NCBI GenBank assembly: GCA_031290715.1 | Contig: JAITNA010000084.1 | Location: 1-18,706, forward strand | DNA length: 18,706 nt | Reading direction: 5' to 3' | Source: Eubacteriales Family XIII. Incertae Sedis bacterium | Lineage (GTDB): Bacteria; Bacillota; Clostridia; Peptostreptococcales; Anaerovoracaceae | Part shown: positions 1 through 6,359 of the stretch, piece after piece | Layout: each line of letters opens with the position of its first letter | How positions within the stretch are numbered: the stretch's first letter is position 1 | Made by a program: the position numbers and the translations under genes | Notes under the pieces: model-generated | Database searches by the model: none | Told to the model about the DNA's origin: nothing | What the model saw: the letters and a program-made list of their open reading frames with translations, nothing else

Positions 1-371
1 CCCGCGCCCCGCGCATACCGAATCCCGGCCTGCACGGAGCTGAACATCCCCCGCGCATATTGCGCATTGTGTACCGTGTCGATTTGTATACGATCTATAC
101 GATCCCAATCCGGGCGGCAAGACAGCCCGTACGCCGGATTGCCTCGCGCCGCGCTGCCGGAAGCGAAATATCCCCGAACGGCAGCGTCAAGCGATTCGCG
201 CTCACTGCCCGCGACCACGCCCGCCGCGGATATCCCCGCGTCCCGAATGCTGTCAAGCAGCCGGTACAGGGCAGGGCGGCCGCCGATATCAAGCAGCGGC
301 TTGAACGCGCCCATTCGAGAGGAGCGTCCGGCCGCCAATATGATCGCAACGATCTTTTTCTCAAATCCCAT
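1..371 (-). CDS. MobA/MocA-like NTP transferase, partial (C-terminus beyond window)
   Basis: The reading frame stays open from the start to the window edge, so only about 123 residues are visible. Residues 7-27 contain the nucleotidyltransferase signature LAAGRSSRMGAFKPLL (Rossmann-like G-rich loop, then the Lys that contacts the nucleotide phosphates). Near the edge lies NAQYARGMFSSVQAGI, which matches the N-x3-Y-x2-GM-x-SVQ-GI block of MobA/MocA-like proteins. Family members transfer CMP, GMP or sugar-nucleotides to molybdopterin or other acceptors; the acceptor here is unknown. ATG at 371 places the beta-strand before LAAG at its usual distance and has a weak GGGGA ahead of it. An in-frame ATG at 407 would add 12 residues and could be coupled to the 25-codon ORF upstream. 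It follows the CoA-ligase, C_GCAxxG_C_C, methyltransferase and radical SAM genes, and resembles the NTP transferase of the DVU_1551 type found with those partners. Confidence in the fold is high; the start is uncertain. Confidence 0.85.
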   Translation of the reverse strand, partial: MGFEKKIVAIILAAGRSSRMGAFKPLLDIGGRPALYRLLDSIRDAGISAAGVVAGSERESLDAAVRGYFASGSAARGNPAYGLSCRPDWDRIDRIQIDTVHNAQYARGMFSSVQAGIRYARGA

Positions 372-414
372 GTTCCCCGCTGGAGGAACCCGCGCCGCAT
401 CTTGCATCCAAAAG

Positions 415-492
415 CTATACGGCGGCGATTTCGTTCCGAACCATCTCGGAGATGATTTCCGTAGGGGTTTTCTTCGTAGCTTTCGTTTTCAC
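415..492 (-). CDS. Possible 25-aa peptide ORF ahead of the NTP transferase
   Basis: A GTG at 492 is preceded by AAAGGAG four nt upstream and opens a 25-codon frame ending in TAG. The peptide starts with a Lys/Thr-rich stretch (VKTKATKKTP) followed by an acidic/hydrophobic helix-like part (TEIISEMVRNEIAAV). It lies 41 nt below a promoter-like sequence and its stop is 7 nt before the alternative ATG (407) of the NTP transferase gene, an arrangement that suits translational coupling or a leader peptide. I recognise no family and the peptide has no Cys. It could equally be a chance ORF in the 5' leader of the transferase. What speaks for it is only the ribosome binding site, promoter and spacing. 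Confidence 0.35.
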   Translation of the reverse strand: MKTKATKKTPTEIISEMVRNEIAAV

Positions 493-532
493 AATGCTCC
501 TTTTCCGTTCGTTTGCTTCGGCTTACAAGAAT

Positions 533-560
533 ATTATACGGCATCGTGCCGAGGAAGCAA
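533..560 (-). promoter_or_regulatory. Candidate sigma-A promoter for the NTP transferase
   Basis: On the minus strand TTGCTT (555-560) is followed after 16 nt by a perfect TATAAT (533-538). It lies in the roughly 245-nt gap between the CoA-ligase gene (stop at 618) and the NTP transferase start. A small inverted repeat CGGCA-CGA-TGCCG occupies the spacer. Together with the good ribosome binding site at about 497-503 it suggests that the last gene of the cassette can be expressed separately. Confidence 0.5.
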
Positions 561-617
561 GGGGGCAAAAACGCGCAAAAACGGCGGAAAATATTAGATT
601 AACCACCGCTTTCCCGC

Positions 618-1691
618 TCAATAATCCTTCCGTTCGGCGCGGTCCGCGACTTTGCCGAGCCGCTTGAGTACGCTCCCGCAGGGGCAGCGCCCCGGAATCC
701 ATCGGCTGAAATCCCCGGTGCGGTACCGTATCAGCGGCATCGCCCGGCGGGTCAGCGTTGTGAATACGATTTCCCCGTACTCCCCTTCGGGCAAGACCTC
801 GCCCGTGTCCGGATCGATGATCTCAAACAGCAGATCGGCCTCGCGCGGATGATAGCCGGCCCGAACCTCGCAAGCCATCGCGCCGCCAAGCCCCATCTCC
901 GTCATGCCGTAATGTTCATAGGCCTTGCAGCCCCACGCGGCTTCGATCACCCGCCTGTCCGCGTCGGAAATGAACTGCGCGGAAAGCAGGATGGTTCGCA
1001 TATTCCCCGCGATCACAGCATCGCCCGCGCTTTTCGCCGCAAGCCTTGCCGCGGTGGGCGCCGTGGCAAGGCCCGTCGTCACACCCTCCCGGCGCATGAT
1101 TTCCAGGGCTTCCCCATCCCGGCTTCCGTCCGCGGGAATCGCGCCGACGCGCAGCGCGCGCGAACCGATACGTTCTACCCCGGCCGCCACAAGCTCCCCG
1201 ACCGAGCCCGGCCGCTCGCAGGGCATGAGTACGAGGAACACGTCGCCCGGCCCCGTCATTACGGGCAATCCGTGATGGATATAGTCGATCATCAACTCCT
1301 GATCCGCCCCTGTGAACCAAACTCGTTTCGGGGGCCCCGTCGTCCCGGTCGTCGGCAAGGTCACGATACGATCCACCTGTGAAGCGGGAATACAGACCAT
1401 GCGAATGCCCTCTTCCGCTAAATCACGCGGCGTCGTGAAAGGCAGCCGCGCGGCATCGGACAACGACCGAAGCGATCGAAAATTATTATGGTCAACCGCG
1501 GAGGATGAGCCGTCAAACGAGGAATGAAGCCCCGGTTCCGTCAGCCGTTCCCGATAAAACGAACTGCGCGCCGCCGCGTAGGACAAAGTTTCCCGCAAGC
1601 GCGCAAGCTGCCAAGCTTCCAACGCTTCGCGGGTAAGGGCTTCGCCATCCGGCAGCCCGATCTTTTCCGCGATCCAATCGTCAACGATCAT
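618..1691 (-). CDS. Short AMP-dependent CoA-ligase-like (phenylacetate-CoA ligase superfamily) protein
   Basis: This 357-residue member of the acyl-adenylate-forming superfamily shows the ATP/phosphate-binding loop TTGTTGPPK (about 114-122), the adenine-binding block YEHYGMTEMG (258-267), YRTGD (323-327) with the ribose-binding Asp, and the hinge region KRLGKVADR (343-351). It then ends within about six residues. PaaK-type ligases are usually near 430 residues, so most of the mobile C-terminal lid that completes the thioester half-reaction is missing. Adenylation may therefore be the real activity, or the acceptor may be protein- or peptide-bound. CPCG (336-339) sits just before the hinge. 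The ATG overlaps the previous stop by 4 nt (ATGA), so translation is coupled to the C_GCAxxG_C_C gene. It resembles the DVU_1553-type ligase of the cassette. The substrate is unknown. Confidence 0.85.
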   Translation of the reverse strand: MIVDDWIAEKIGLPDGEALTREALEAWQLARLRETLSYAAARSSFYRERLTEPGLHSSFDGSSSAVDHNNFRSLRSLSDAARLPFTTPRDLAEEGIRMVCIPASQVDRIVTLPTTGTTGPPKRVWFTGADQELMIDYIHHGLPVMTGPGDVFLVLMPCERPGSVGELVAAGVERIGSRALRVGAIPADGSRDGEALEIMRREGVTTGLATAPTAARLAAKSAGDAVIAGNMRTILLSAQFISDADRRVIEAAWGCKAYEHYGMTEMGLGGAMACEVRAGYHPREADLLFEIIDPDTGEVLPEGEYGEIVFTTLTRRAMPLIRYRTGDFSRWIPGRCPCGSVLKRLGKVADRAERKDY

Positions 1692-2152
1692 AGAACCCCG
1701 ATGTCCTCGAGCATTTCACGGAGTTTGAGATAGGTTTCCTCGACAAAAACCGGGCAGTGCGTGAGTTTGCGCGTTTCGTCGCCATCGAGCAGCTCGGCGC
1801 AATTGCAGGAGCCGAATCGATCAAAAAACCAACGCATCATCACCGGCTGCAGCTCGCCGCGCGCCGTCCGAGGATCCTCGCAGGCCACATGCAAAACACC
1901 GACCGCCGCGCACAGCGTACCGCAAGCCAGACCCTCGCCGAGCCCGCCGCAAAACGCGCCCATCGCCCGGACCAAATCCGCGTTCGCCCGATCCGTATCC
2001 GCGCCGTCCCTGCCCAAATCCGCAAGGCACATAGACATGATCGTTTCACTGCAGCAATGGCCTTTCAGCCTTTCGTCAAAAATCCGCTCCCTGACATCCA
2101 TCGCCTTTTCAAGTCCTTTCTCCAACGCTTTCAGCAAATTATTCCGCGCCAT
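1688..2152 (-). CDS. C_GCAxxG_C_C family putative redox protein
   Basis: This 154-residue soluble protein contains ten Cys: C33/C34 (GHCCSE), C42, C68 (AFCGGLGEG), C77 and C81 (ACGTLCA), C91, C116/C118 (GSCNCAE) and C133 (THCP). The CGG-G-ACG-x2-CA block and the C-terminal Cys pattern define the C_GCAxxG_C_C family. Its members are found in anaerobes, are thought to bind metal or Fe-S centres, and have no settled reaction. It begins 3 nt after the methyltransferase stop and overlaps the CoA-ligase start by 4 nt, so it is a fixed middle member of the cassette. The equivalent family (DVU_1555 type) accompanies the same enzymes elsewhere. It may be an electron donor or a cluster carrier for the radical SAM enzyme; that role is inferred. 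Confidence 0.88.
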   Translation of the reverse strand: MARNNLLKALEKGLEKAMDVRERIFDERLKGHCCSETIMSMCLADLGRDGADTDRANADLVRAMGAFCGGLGEGLACGTLCAAVGVLHVACEDPRTARGELQPVMMRWFFDRFGSCNCAELLDGDETRKLTHCPVFVEETYLKLREMLEDIGVL

Positions 2153-2155
2153 ATA

Positions 2156-2923
2156 TCATTTCCGGGCGTCCTCCGGCTTGCGCAAAATCATCGAAAAATA
2201 TCCTAAGTTTTTCGGGCAGCTTTTGCCCGCGCCAAACGCCGCGCACGCGCAGTACGCGGACGGCTCTTCTCCCTCCGGGACGACCGACTTGAAATACGCT
2301 TCGAGGGAGCCGTGCCCCATGATGGCCTGCGCCGCGAAGCCTGCGAGCACGCCGCTTTCGTCCTCGAAACGTTCGAGCTCAAATCCGATCTCCTCGCACA
2401 TCCCCGCGAGCTCATCGACCGCGAACGCCCCGTCGAGCATGACGAACGACGGCGGGACCTCTCCGCAGGAGCCTTCGGCCTTCGGTTTTCGCGCCTGTTC
2501 GCGCGCCGCGGCGAGCATAGCCGCCACCGCGCCGGGATCCGGATTTCGGATATATAAATCTGTAATAATAAGCTTGCCGCCGGGCCTCAAAACACAATAA
2601 GCCTCAAACACCGCGTCCGGCTGCAACCTCATCACAGAAAGGCTGCACTCCATGAGAACGGCGTCGCAGGTCCGCGATTCAAAATCGAGAAACTCCGCTT
2701 CCATCCGCCGAAGATCAAGCCCCGGATATTTCTTTTTCCCGGCTTCAATCATTTTCCCCGAAGCGTCAATGCCGATCGCGCGACAGCCGAAGCGTTCTTT
2801 CAGAAGCGCCGCCGTATCGCCGTCCCCGCAGCCCACATCGAGCACGGCCGCCTTCTCGGGCAGTTTTGCCAATTCGACCAACTTGATGGTCAGTTTCTCG
2901 CCGCCGGGCCGAATCATCGCCAT
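2156..2923 (-). CDS. SAM-dependent class I methyltransferase (DVU_1556/TrsM-like)
   Basis: This 255-residue Rossmann-fold methyltransferase has motif I VLDVGCGDGDTAALL (27-41), the acidic residue of motif II in GIDASGKMIE (51-60), motif IV-like DAVLMECSLSVM (87-98) and LRPGGKLIITDLY (112-124). Cys93 in MECSLS sits where many methyltransferases have an ordinary residue. Related proteins in this cassette are, as I recall, sometimes selenoproteins, so Cys93 may replace Sec; this is unverified. The C-terminal half carries further Cys (C153, C176, C225, C227, C236). ATG at 2923 has AAAGGAAAG at a good distance; the longer upstream frame overlaps the radical SAM gene and is not needed. It starts 28 nt after the radical SAM stop. 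The methyl acceptor is unknown. Confidence 0.85.
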   Translation of the reverse strand: MAMIRPGGEKLTIKLVELAKLPEKAAVLDVGCGDGDTAALLKERFGCRAIGIDASGKMIEAGKKKYPGLDLRRMEAEFLDFESRTCDAVLMECSLSVMRLQPDAVFEAYCVLRPGGKLIITDLYIRNPDPGAVAAMLAAAREQARKPKAEGSCGEVPPSFVMLDGAFAVDELAGMCEEIGFELERFEDESGVLAGFAAQAIMGHGSLEAYFKSVVPEGEEPSAYCACAAFGAGKSCPKNLGYFSMILRKPEDARK

Positions 2924-2951
2924 ACCCGTCTTTCCTTTCGCGCCATTAATG

Positions 2952-4529
2952 TTATACCGTGTAATACCCGCAGAAAGGAACCAAGCGTCCCTCTTCTGTG
3001 AATACTTGGACCCGGCAGCGGCGCAGACGCTCCGCATCCAAATTGCCCGCGTCCATGAAAGCCATGCCGGAGATCGTGAACATATTCCCGCGCAGATAGG
3101 CGATGGCGTCGTCAAAGGACAGCGCCGTATCCGTGAATTCGGACGCTTCGCCCGCCGCTTCGGGCGCTTCGGGCGCTTCGCCTGTTATTTCATCCGGCGT
3201 ATTCCCGCGGCAGTCCTCCGGCGGCGCACAGCGGCAGTCCTCCGCCGGCCCGGCCGTTTCCCACTTGTTCAGTACAAAGTCGCGGTCGCGGCGAACGATT
3301 TCGAGCGGGTCGGCCGGGGCGCAGCATTCGTTTGACCCGCGCATCGGCGTAAGGCTGCCGTCGCGCTCGCGAAGAAACGCCGCGCAAAAACAGCAGAGCG
3401 GATGGCCCGTGCTGATGGGCGCGAGCGCGTCCCGGCCTACGCGGCCGCCCGTCTGCTTTTCAATCTCCTCCATGACGGCAAACATCGTGACGCGCCCGTC
3501 GTAGTCGCCGTCCGCGTTTCGCTCGTCCGGCCGGCGGCCGAAGAAACTCGCGGGCTGAAAATGAACGCCCTTGACCGTCCGCCCCTGCGCGAGCATAAAG
3601 TCGACGATGGCCCCGACCGAATCGAGGTTGACGCCTTTCAGCACCGTGGGGACTAAGGTCACAGGCAGCCCGGCCGCGCCGCAATTCCGAATCGCGGCCT
3701 TCTTGATTTCCAATAACGGCTCCCCGCGCAGCTTTTCGTATACGGAGTCGTCCACGCCGTCAAATTGAAGAAAAACAGCGGACAGCCCGGCGGCTTTCAG
3801 GGATTTTGCATAGGCCGCGCCCGCGTCCCCGCCCAAATCCGCGTCCGGGTACACGCCCGCAAGCCGGCGCCCGTTCGTATTCAGCTGGACGTACTCGAAG
3901 CCCTTTTCCTTGCACAGACGGACAATCTCCGGAAGGTCGTCCCGCACCGTCGGCTCCCCGCCGTTCAATTGAATATTGAATTTGCGCTCCTCCCCGAGTT
4001 CGATCAGCCGGTCAAGCCGGCGCCCGATTTCCGCAAGGCCCGGATCGTCAAAGCTTCTTCGGGCCTCGCCCCCGGAAGGACCGAATCCCCCTGACGACCC
4101 GGACTGCCCGGAAGGACCGGAAGCCCCGGACGACCCGGAAGGCCCCGGCTCCCCCGCGTCGGCAAAGCAGTACGGGCAATGCTGATTGCACGCCGAGGTG
4201 ACATTCAGCAGCACACAGCACGCCGTCATCAAATGGTTTTCGCAGACGCCGCAGTGATACGGGCATTCCGTATTCAAAATGCCTTCCGCGCCGTCCGCGT
4301 CCGTGGGGAACACCTTCCTGACCCCGCGCGCCGCCGTTACCCGCGGCGGCACCGTGACGGAGGGGAACCTGAGCCAGCGCTCAAATTCCTCCGCGTTCTC
4401 CGACGCGAGCGCCCGCGACGGGCCGTGTTCCGGGCAGGTTTTCTCCGCATAGACCGCGTCCCCGCGCCGCACATACGCCGCGGGAATCGGCCTGCCGCAG
4501 ACCGCGCAAATACTCTGAAACCGTTCCAT
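2952..4529 (-). CDS. Radical SAM protein of the TrsS type (MJ0619/Tes-like architecture)
   Basis: The protein has 525 residues. An N-terminal Cys ribbon (C8, C11, C32) is followed by CPYHCGVCENH (89-99), TACCVLLNV (102-110) and the [4Fe-4S]/SAM motif CNQHCPYC (C114, C118, C121). A Gly-Ser-Pro-rich insertion occupies 126-154, then comes NGGEPTVRDDLP (189-200). QFDGVDD (255-261) and VHFQPASFFG (322-331) match the pattern of MJ0619/tetraether-synthase-type radical SAM enzymes. The C-terminal part is Cys-rich (C379/380/382, C402/403, C432/434/440), suggesting auxiliary Fe-S or metal sites. The ATG at 4529 lies 7 nt after the leuB stop and is preceded by GGAG at short spacing; an upstream TTG at 4559 overlaps leuB and is less likely. 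The related family includes selenoproteins; here both residues of the CC pair (104-105) are Cys. Substrate and reaction are unknown. Confidence 0.88.
   Translation of the reverse strand: MERFQSICAVCGRPIPAAYVRRGDAVYAEKTCPEHGPSRALASENAEEFERWLRFPSVTVPPRVTAARGVRKVFPTDADGAEGILNTECPYHCGVCENHLMTACCVLLNVTSACNQHCPYCFADAGEPGPSGSSGASGPSGQSGSSGGFGPSGGEARRSFDDPGLAEIGRRLDRLIELGEERKFNIQLNGGEPTVRDDLPEIVRLCKEKGFEYVQLNTNGRRLAGVYPDADLGGDAGAAYAKSLKAAGLSAVFLQFDGVDDSVYEKLRGEPLLEIKKAAIRNCGAAGLPVTLVPTVLKGVNLDSVGAIVDFMLAQGRTVKGVHFQPASFFGRRPDERNADGDYDGRVTMFAVMEEIEKQTGGRVGRDALAPISTGHPLCCFCAAFLRERDGSLTPMRGSNECCAPADPLEIVRRDRDFVLNKWETAGPAEDCRCAPPEDCRGNTPDEITGEAPEAPEAAGEASEFTDTALSFDDAIAYLRGNMFTISGMAFMDAGNLDAERLRRCRVQVFTEEGRLVPFCGYYTV
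3138..3182 (-). repeat. Ala-Pro-Glu low-complexity repeat inside the radical SAM gene
   Basis: Codons 450-464 encode GEAPEAPEAAGEASE. On the plus strand this is a short tandem array based on GCTTCGGGC. It forms a flexible acidic linker between the Cys-rich segment and the last 60 residues. Confidence 0.7.
4068..4154 (-). repeat. Collagen-like Gly-Ser-Pro repeat inside the radical SAM gene
   Basis: Codons 126-154 encode a run dominated by PSG, SSG, ASG and QSG triplets, starting five residues after the last Cys of the radical SAM cluster motif. The DNA is an imperfect repeat of TCCGG-containing 9-mers, so slippage-driven expansion is plausible. The reading frame is kept and the conserved domain resumes at about residue 160. 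Confidence 0.85.
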
Positions 4530-4536
4530 TACTCCA

Positions 4537-5670
4537 TCATTTCCCGACAAAGCCCGCAATCAGATTTCCGCATTCCTTCGTCCCGACCAAGGCCTTGCCC
4601 TCCGTGTGGATATCGGGCGTGCGATAGCCGGCGACGAGGAAATCGTTCACCGCTTTCTCAATCGCGTCAGCCTCCGCTTTCAAATTGAGGGAATAACGTA
4701 ACATCATCGCCGCCGACAGAATGGTCGCGATGGGATTGGCGCGGTCCATCCCCGCGTACTTGGGCGCGGAGCCGTGGATGGGTTCATACAATCCGAAGCT
4801 TCCCTCCCCAAGGCTCGCGGAAGGCAGCATGCCGATGGAGCCCGTGATCTGGCTCGCTTCATCGGACAGGATATCGCCAAACATATTGCTCGTCACAATG
4901 ACATCGAACTGCTTCGGGTTCTTGATGAGCTGCTGCGCCGTGTTGTCGACATAGAGGTGGTCGAGCTTGACCTCGGGATATTTCACATGAACCTCTTCCA
5001 TCACGGCGCGCCACAGCCGGGAACTGTCAAGCACATTGGCCTTGTCCACGCTCGTCACACGCTTCTCGCGCTTCATCGCCATCTCAAAGGCCGTTGTCGC
5101 GATACGGCTGATCTCCATCTCGGAATACTGCTCCACATCGTAAGCGAAGCGCCCCGGCGGCAGCGTCTTTTCCCCGCGGAAATGATCGACAATCTTACTC
5201 AACTTGGACGCTTCCCCGATGACCTCCGTCCCTCTGGGGCCAAAATAGATGCCGCCCGTCAACTCGCGCACGATCAGGATGTTCAGCCCGCCGCTGATGA
5301 TCTCCTCCTTCAGCGGACAGGAGAACGACAATTCGTCGTAGACCATCGCGGGCCGCAGATTCGCAAAAAGGCCAAGCTCCTCCCTCAGCCCGAGAATCGC
5401 CTTCTCCGGCCGGTTGTCCCCCGGCTCATTATCCCATTTCGGGTCTCCGACCGCGCCGAGCAGCGCCGCGTTGCTATTTTTGCACTTCTTGACCGTCGCT
5501 TTCGGCAGCGGTTCGCCGTGAACGTCCAGCGCCGCGCCGCCCGCAAGCAGATACTCATATTTGAAGCGGTGGCTGTATTCCTTGCCCACCCTGTCCAATA
5601 CCGCGATGGCCGCGTCCACAATCTCCGGCCCGATGCCGTCGCCCTTGATTACCGCAATAAAAAAGTCCAT
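4537..5670 (-). CDS. leuB: 3-isopropylmalate dehydrogenase
   Basis: LeuB oxidises and decarboxylates (2R,3S)-3-isopropylmalate with NAD+ to 2-oxoisocaproate in leucine synthesis; it is cytosolic and dimeric. The 377-residue protein begins MDFFIAVIKGDGIGPEIV, the family's N-terminus. Other expected blocks are LGAVGDPKWDN, the Arg-containing LRPAMVY and RELTGGIYFG, and the metal/NAD region DNTAQQLI then TSNMFGDILSDEAS and GSAPKYAGMDRANP. Length is normal. ATG 5670 is preceded by AAAGGA at 6 nt; the ATG at 5676 touches the ribosome binding site and the TTG-type extension upstream is unnecessary. It follows leuD after a 188-nt gap filled by a long palindrome, and its stop lies 7 nt before the radical SAM gene. 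Confidence 0.97.
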   Translation of the reverse strand: MDFFIAVIKGDGIGPEIVDAAIAVLDRVGKEYSHRFKYEYLLAGGAALDVHGEPLPKATVKKCKNSNAALLGAVGDPKWDNEPGDNRPEKAILGLREELGLFANLRPAMVYDELSFSCPLKEEIISGGLNILIVRELTGGIYFGPRGTEVIGEASKLSKIVDHFRGEKTLPPGRFAYDVEQYSEMEISRIATTAFEMAMKREKRVTSVDKANVLDSSRLWRAVMEEVHVKYPEVKLDHLYVDNTAQQLIKNPKQFDVIVTSNMFGDILSDEASQITGSIGMLPSASLGEGSFGLYEPIHGSAPKYAGMDRANPIATILSAAMMLRYSLNLKAEADAIEKAVNDFLVAGYRTPDIHTEGKALVGTKECGNLIAGFVGK

Positions 5671-5691
5671 ACCCATTCCTTTCTGTTTACT

Positions 5692-5840
5692 GTTACGATT
5701 CAAATGGCACGCAATTTTTGCCCAGCTTGGAACCTGATTGAGGATTTGCCGTCCTCACGTACGCGCAGTACGCTCCGGTGCGTCAAATCCCCAATCAGAA
5801 CCCAATCTGAACAAAAATATCGCACCATTTGGATCGTTTC
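5692..5840. repeat. Long imperfect palindrome between leuD and leuB (MITE- or BIME-like)
   Basis: The gap is nearly one inverted repeat centred at about 5765-5766. Matching arm segments are CAAATGG (5701-5707) with CCATTTG (5825-5831), ATTTTTG (5714-5720) with CAAAAAT (5812-5818), CAG-x-TTGG (5723-5730) with CCAA-x-CTG (5802-5809), CTGATTG-x-GGATTTG (5734-5748) with its complement (5784-5798), and the inner CGTAC/GTACG (5758-5772). GTTACGATT at 5692 also partly pairs with GATCGTTTC at 5832. As RNA it would fold into one hairpin of about 70-nt arms between leuD and leuB. It has no ORF and no U-tract. It may be a small non-autonomous element or an intercistronic processing structure. Confidence 0.85.
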
Positions 5841-5858
5841 GATTGCAATCGTTTTTTA

Positions 5859-6338
5859 TTATCGCCTATTTTTCACATACCCGACAAGACCGCCGCTGGC
5901 GATGATGTTTGACATGAACTCCGGGAACGGCTCCGCCTGATACGTTTCTCCTTTTGTCTTGTTCCGGATTTTCCCCGTCTTGAGGTCCACCGCGACCTCG
6001 TCGCCCGCGTCGATCTGCTCATACGCCTCCTGCGATTCCAAAATCGGCAGCCCGATATTGAACGCGTTGCGATAAAAAATACGCGCGAATGTCGGCGCGA
6101 TTACCGCTTTCACGCCGGCCACCTTCAACACAAGCGGCGCGTGTTCGCGAGACGATCCGGAGCCGAAATTCTTCCCCGCGACGACGACATCGCCCTTCTC
6201 AACCGTCCGCGCGAAATCCCCGTCGATGTCCTCCATCGCGTGCGCCGCCAACTCCTTTTGATCCGCAATGTTCAAATAGCGCGCCGGGATAATCACGTCC
6301 GTATCAACATTGTTTCCGTATTTGTATGCCTTTCCCAT
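5859..6338 (-). CDS. leuD: 3-isopropylmalate dehydratase small subunit
   Basis: LeuD pairs with LeuC to isomerise 2-isopropylmalate to 3-isopropylmalate; it forms the swivelling domain over the Fe-S active site. The 159-residue protein begins with KYGNNVDTDVIIPARYL and contains GKNFGSGSSREHAPL (about 56-70), the substrate-recognition loop, and IFYRNAFNIGLP (86-97). Size fits the short bacterial/archaeal-type small subunit. It starts 21 nt after the leuC stop; AAAGGAG directly follows that stop, leaving a rather long 14-nt spacing to the ATG, with an in-frame TGA blocking longer starts. Downstream lies the long palindrome and then leuB. Confidence 0.96.
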   Translation of the reverse strand: MGKAYKYGNNVDTDVIIPARYLNIADQKELAAHAMEDIDGDFARTVEKGDVVVAGKNFGSGSSREHAPLVLKVAGVKAVIAPTFARIFYRNAFNIGLPILESQEAYEQIDAGDEVAVDLKTGKIRNKTKGETYQAEPFPEFMSNIIASGGLVGYVKNRR

Positions 6339-6359
6339 AATAATATTTCAAGCTCCTTT

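Noticed and set aside
95..568. 157-codon minus-strand frame overlapping the NTP transferase
   Set aside because: It is the neighbouring frame of the transferase. The transferase frame carries clear LAAG and GM-x-SVQ motifs, while this one is Arg/Ser-rich with no recognisable pattern.
596..620. TGA at the end of the CoA-ligase frame as a selenocysteine codon
   Set aside because: The cassette has selenoprotein relatives, so this was considered. Read-through adds only seven codons without a conserved pattern, and no SECIS-like hairpin directly follows.
2924..3115. 64-residue N-terminal extension of the methyltransferase
   Set aside because: It overlaps the radical SAM gene, reads as Trp/Ser/Arg-rich nonsense, and a good ribosome binding site precedes the ATG at 2923.
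4774..5940. 388-codon plus-strand frame opposite leuB
   Set aside because: It mirrors leuB codons and the palindrome, is rich in Arg/His/Leu and has no ribosome binding site. leuB is unambiguous on the other strand.
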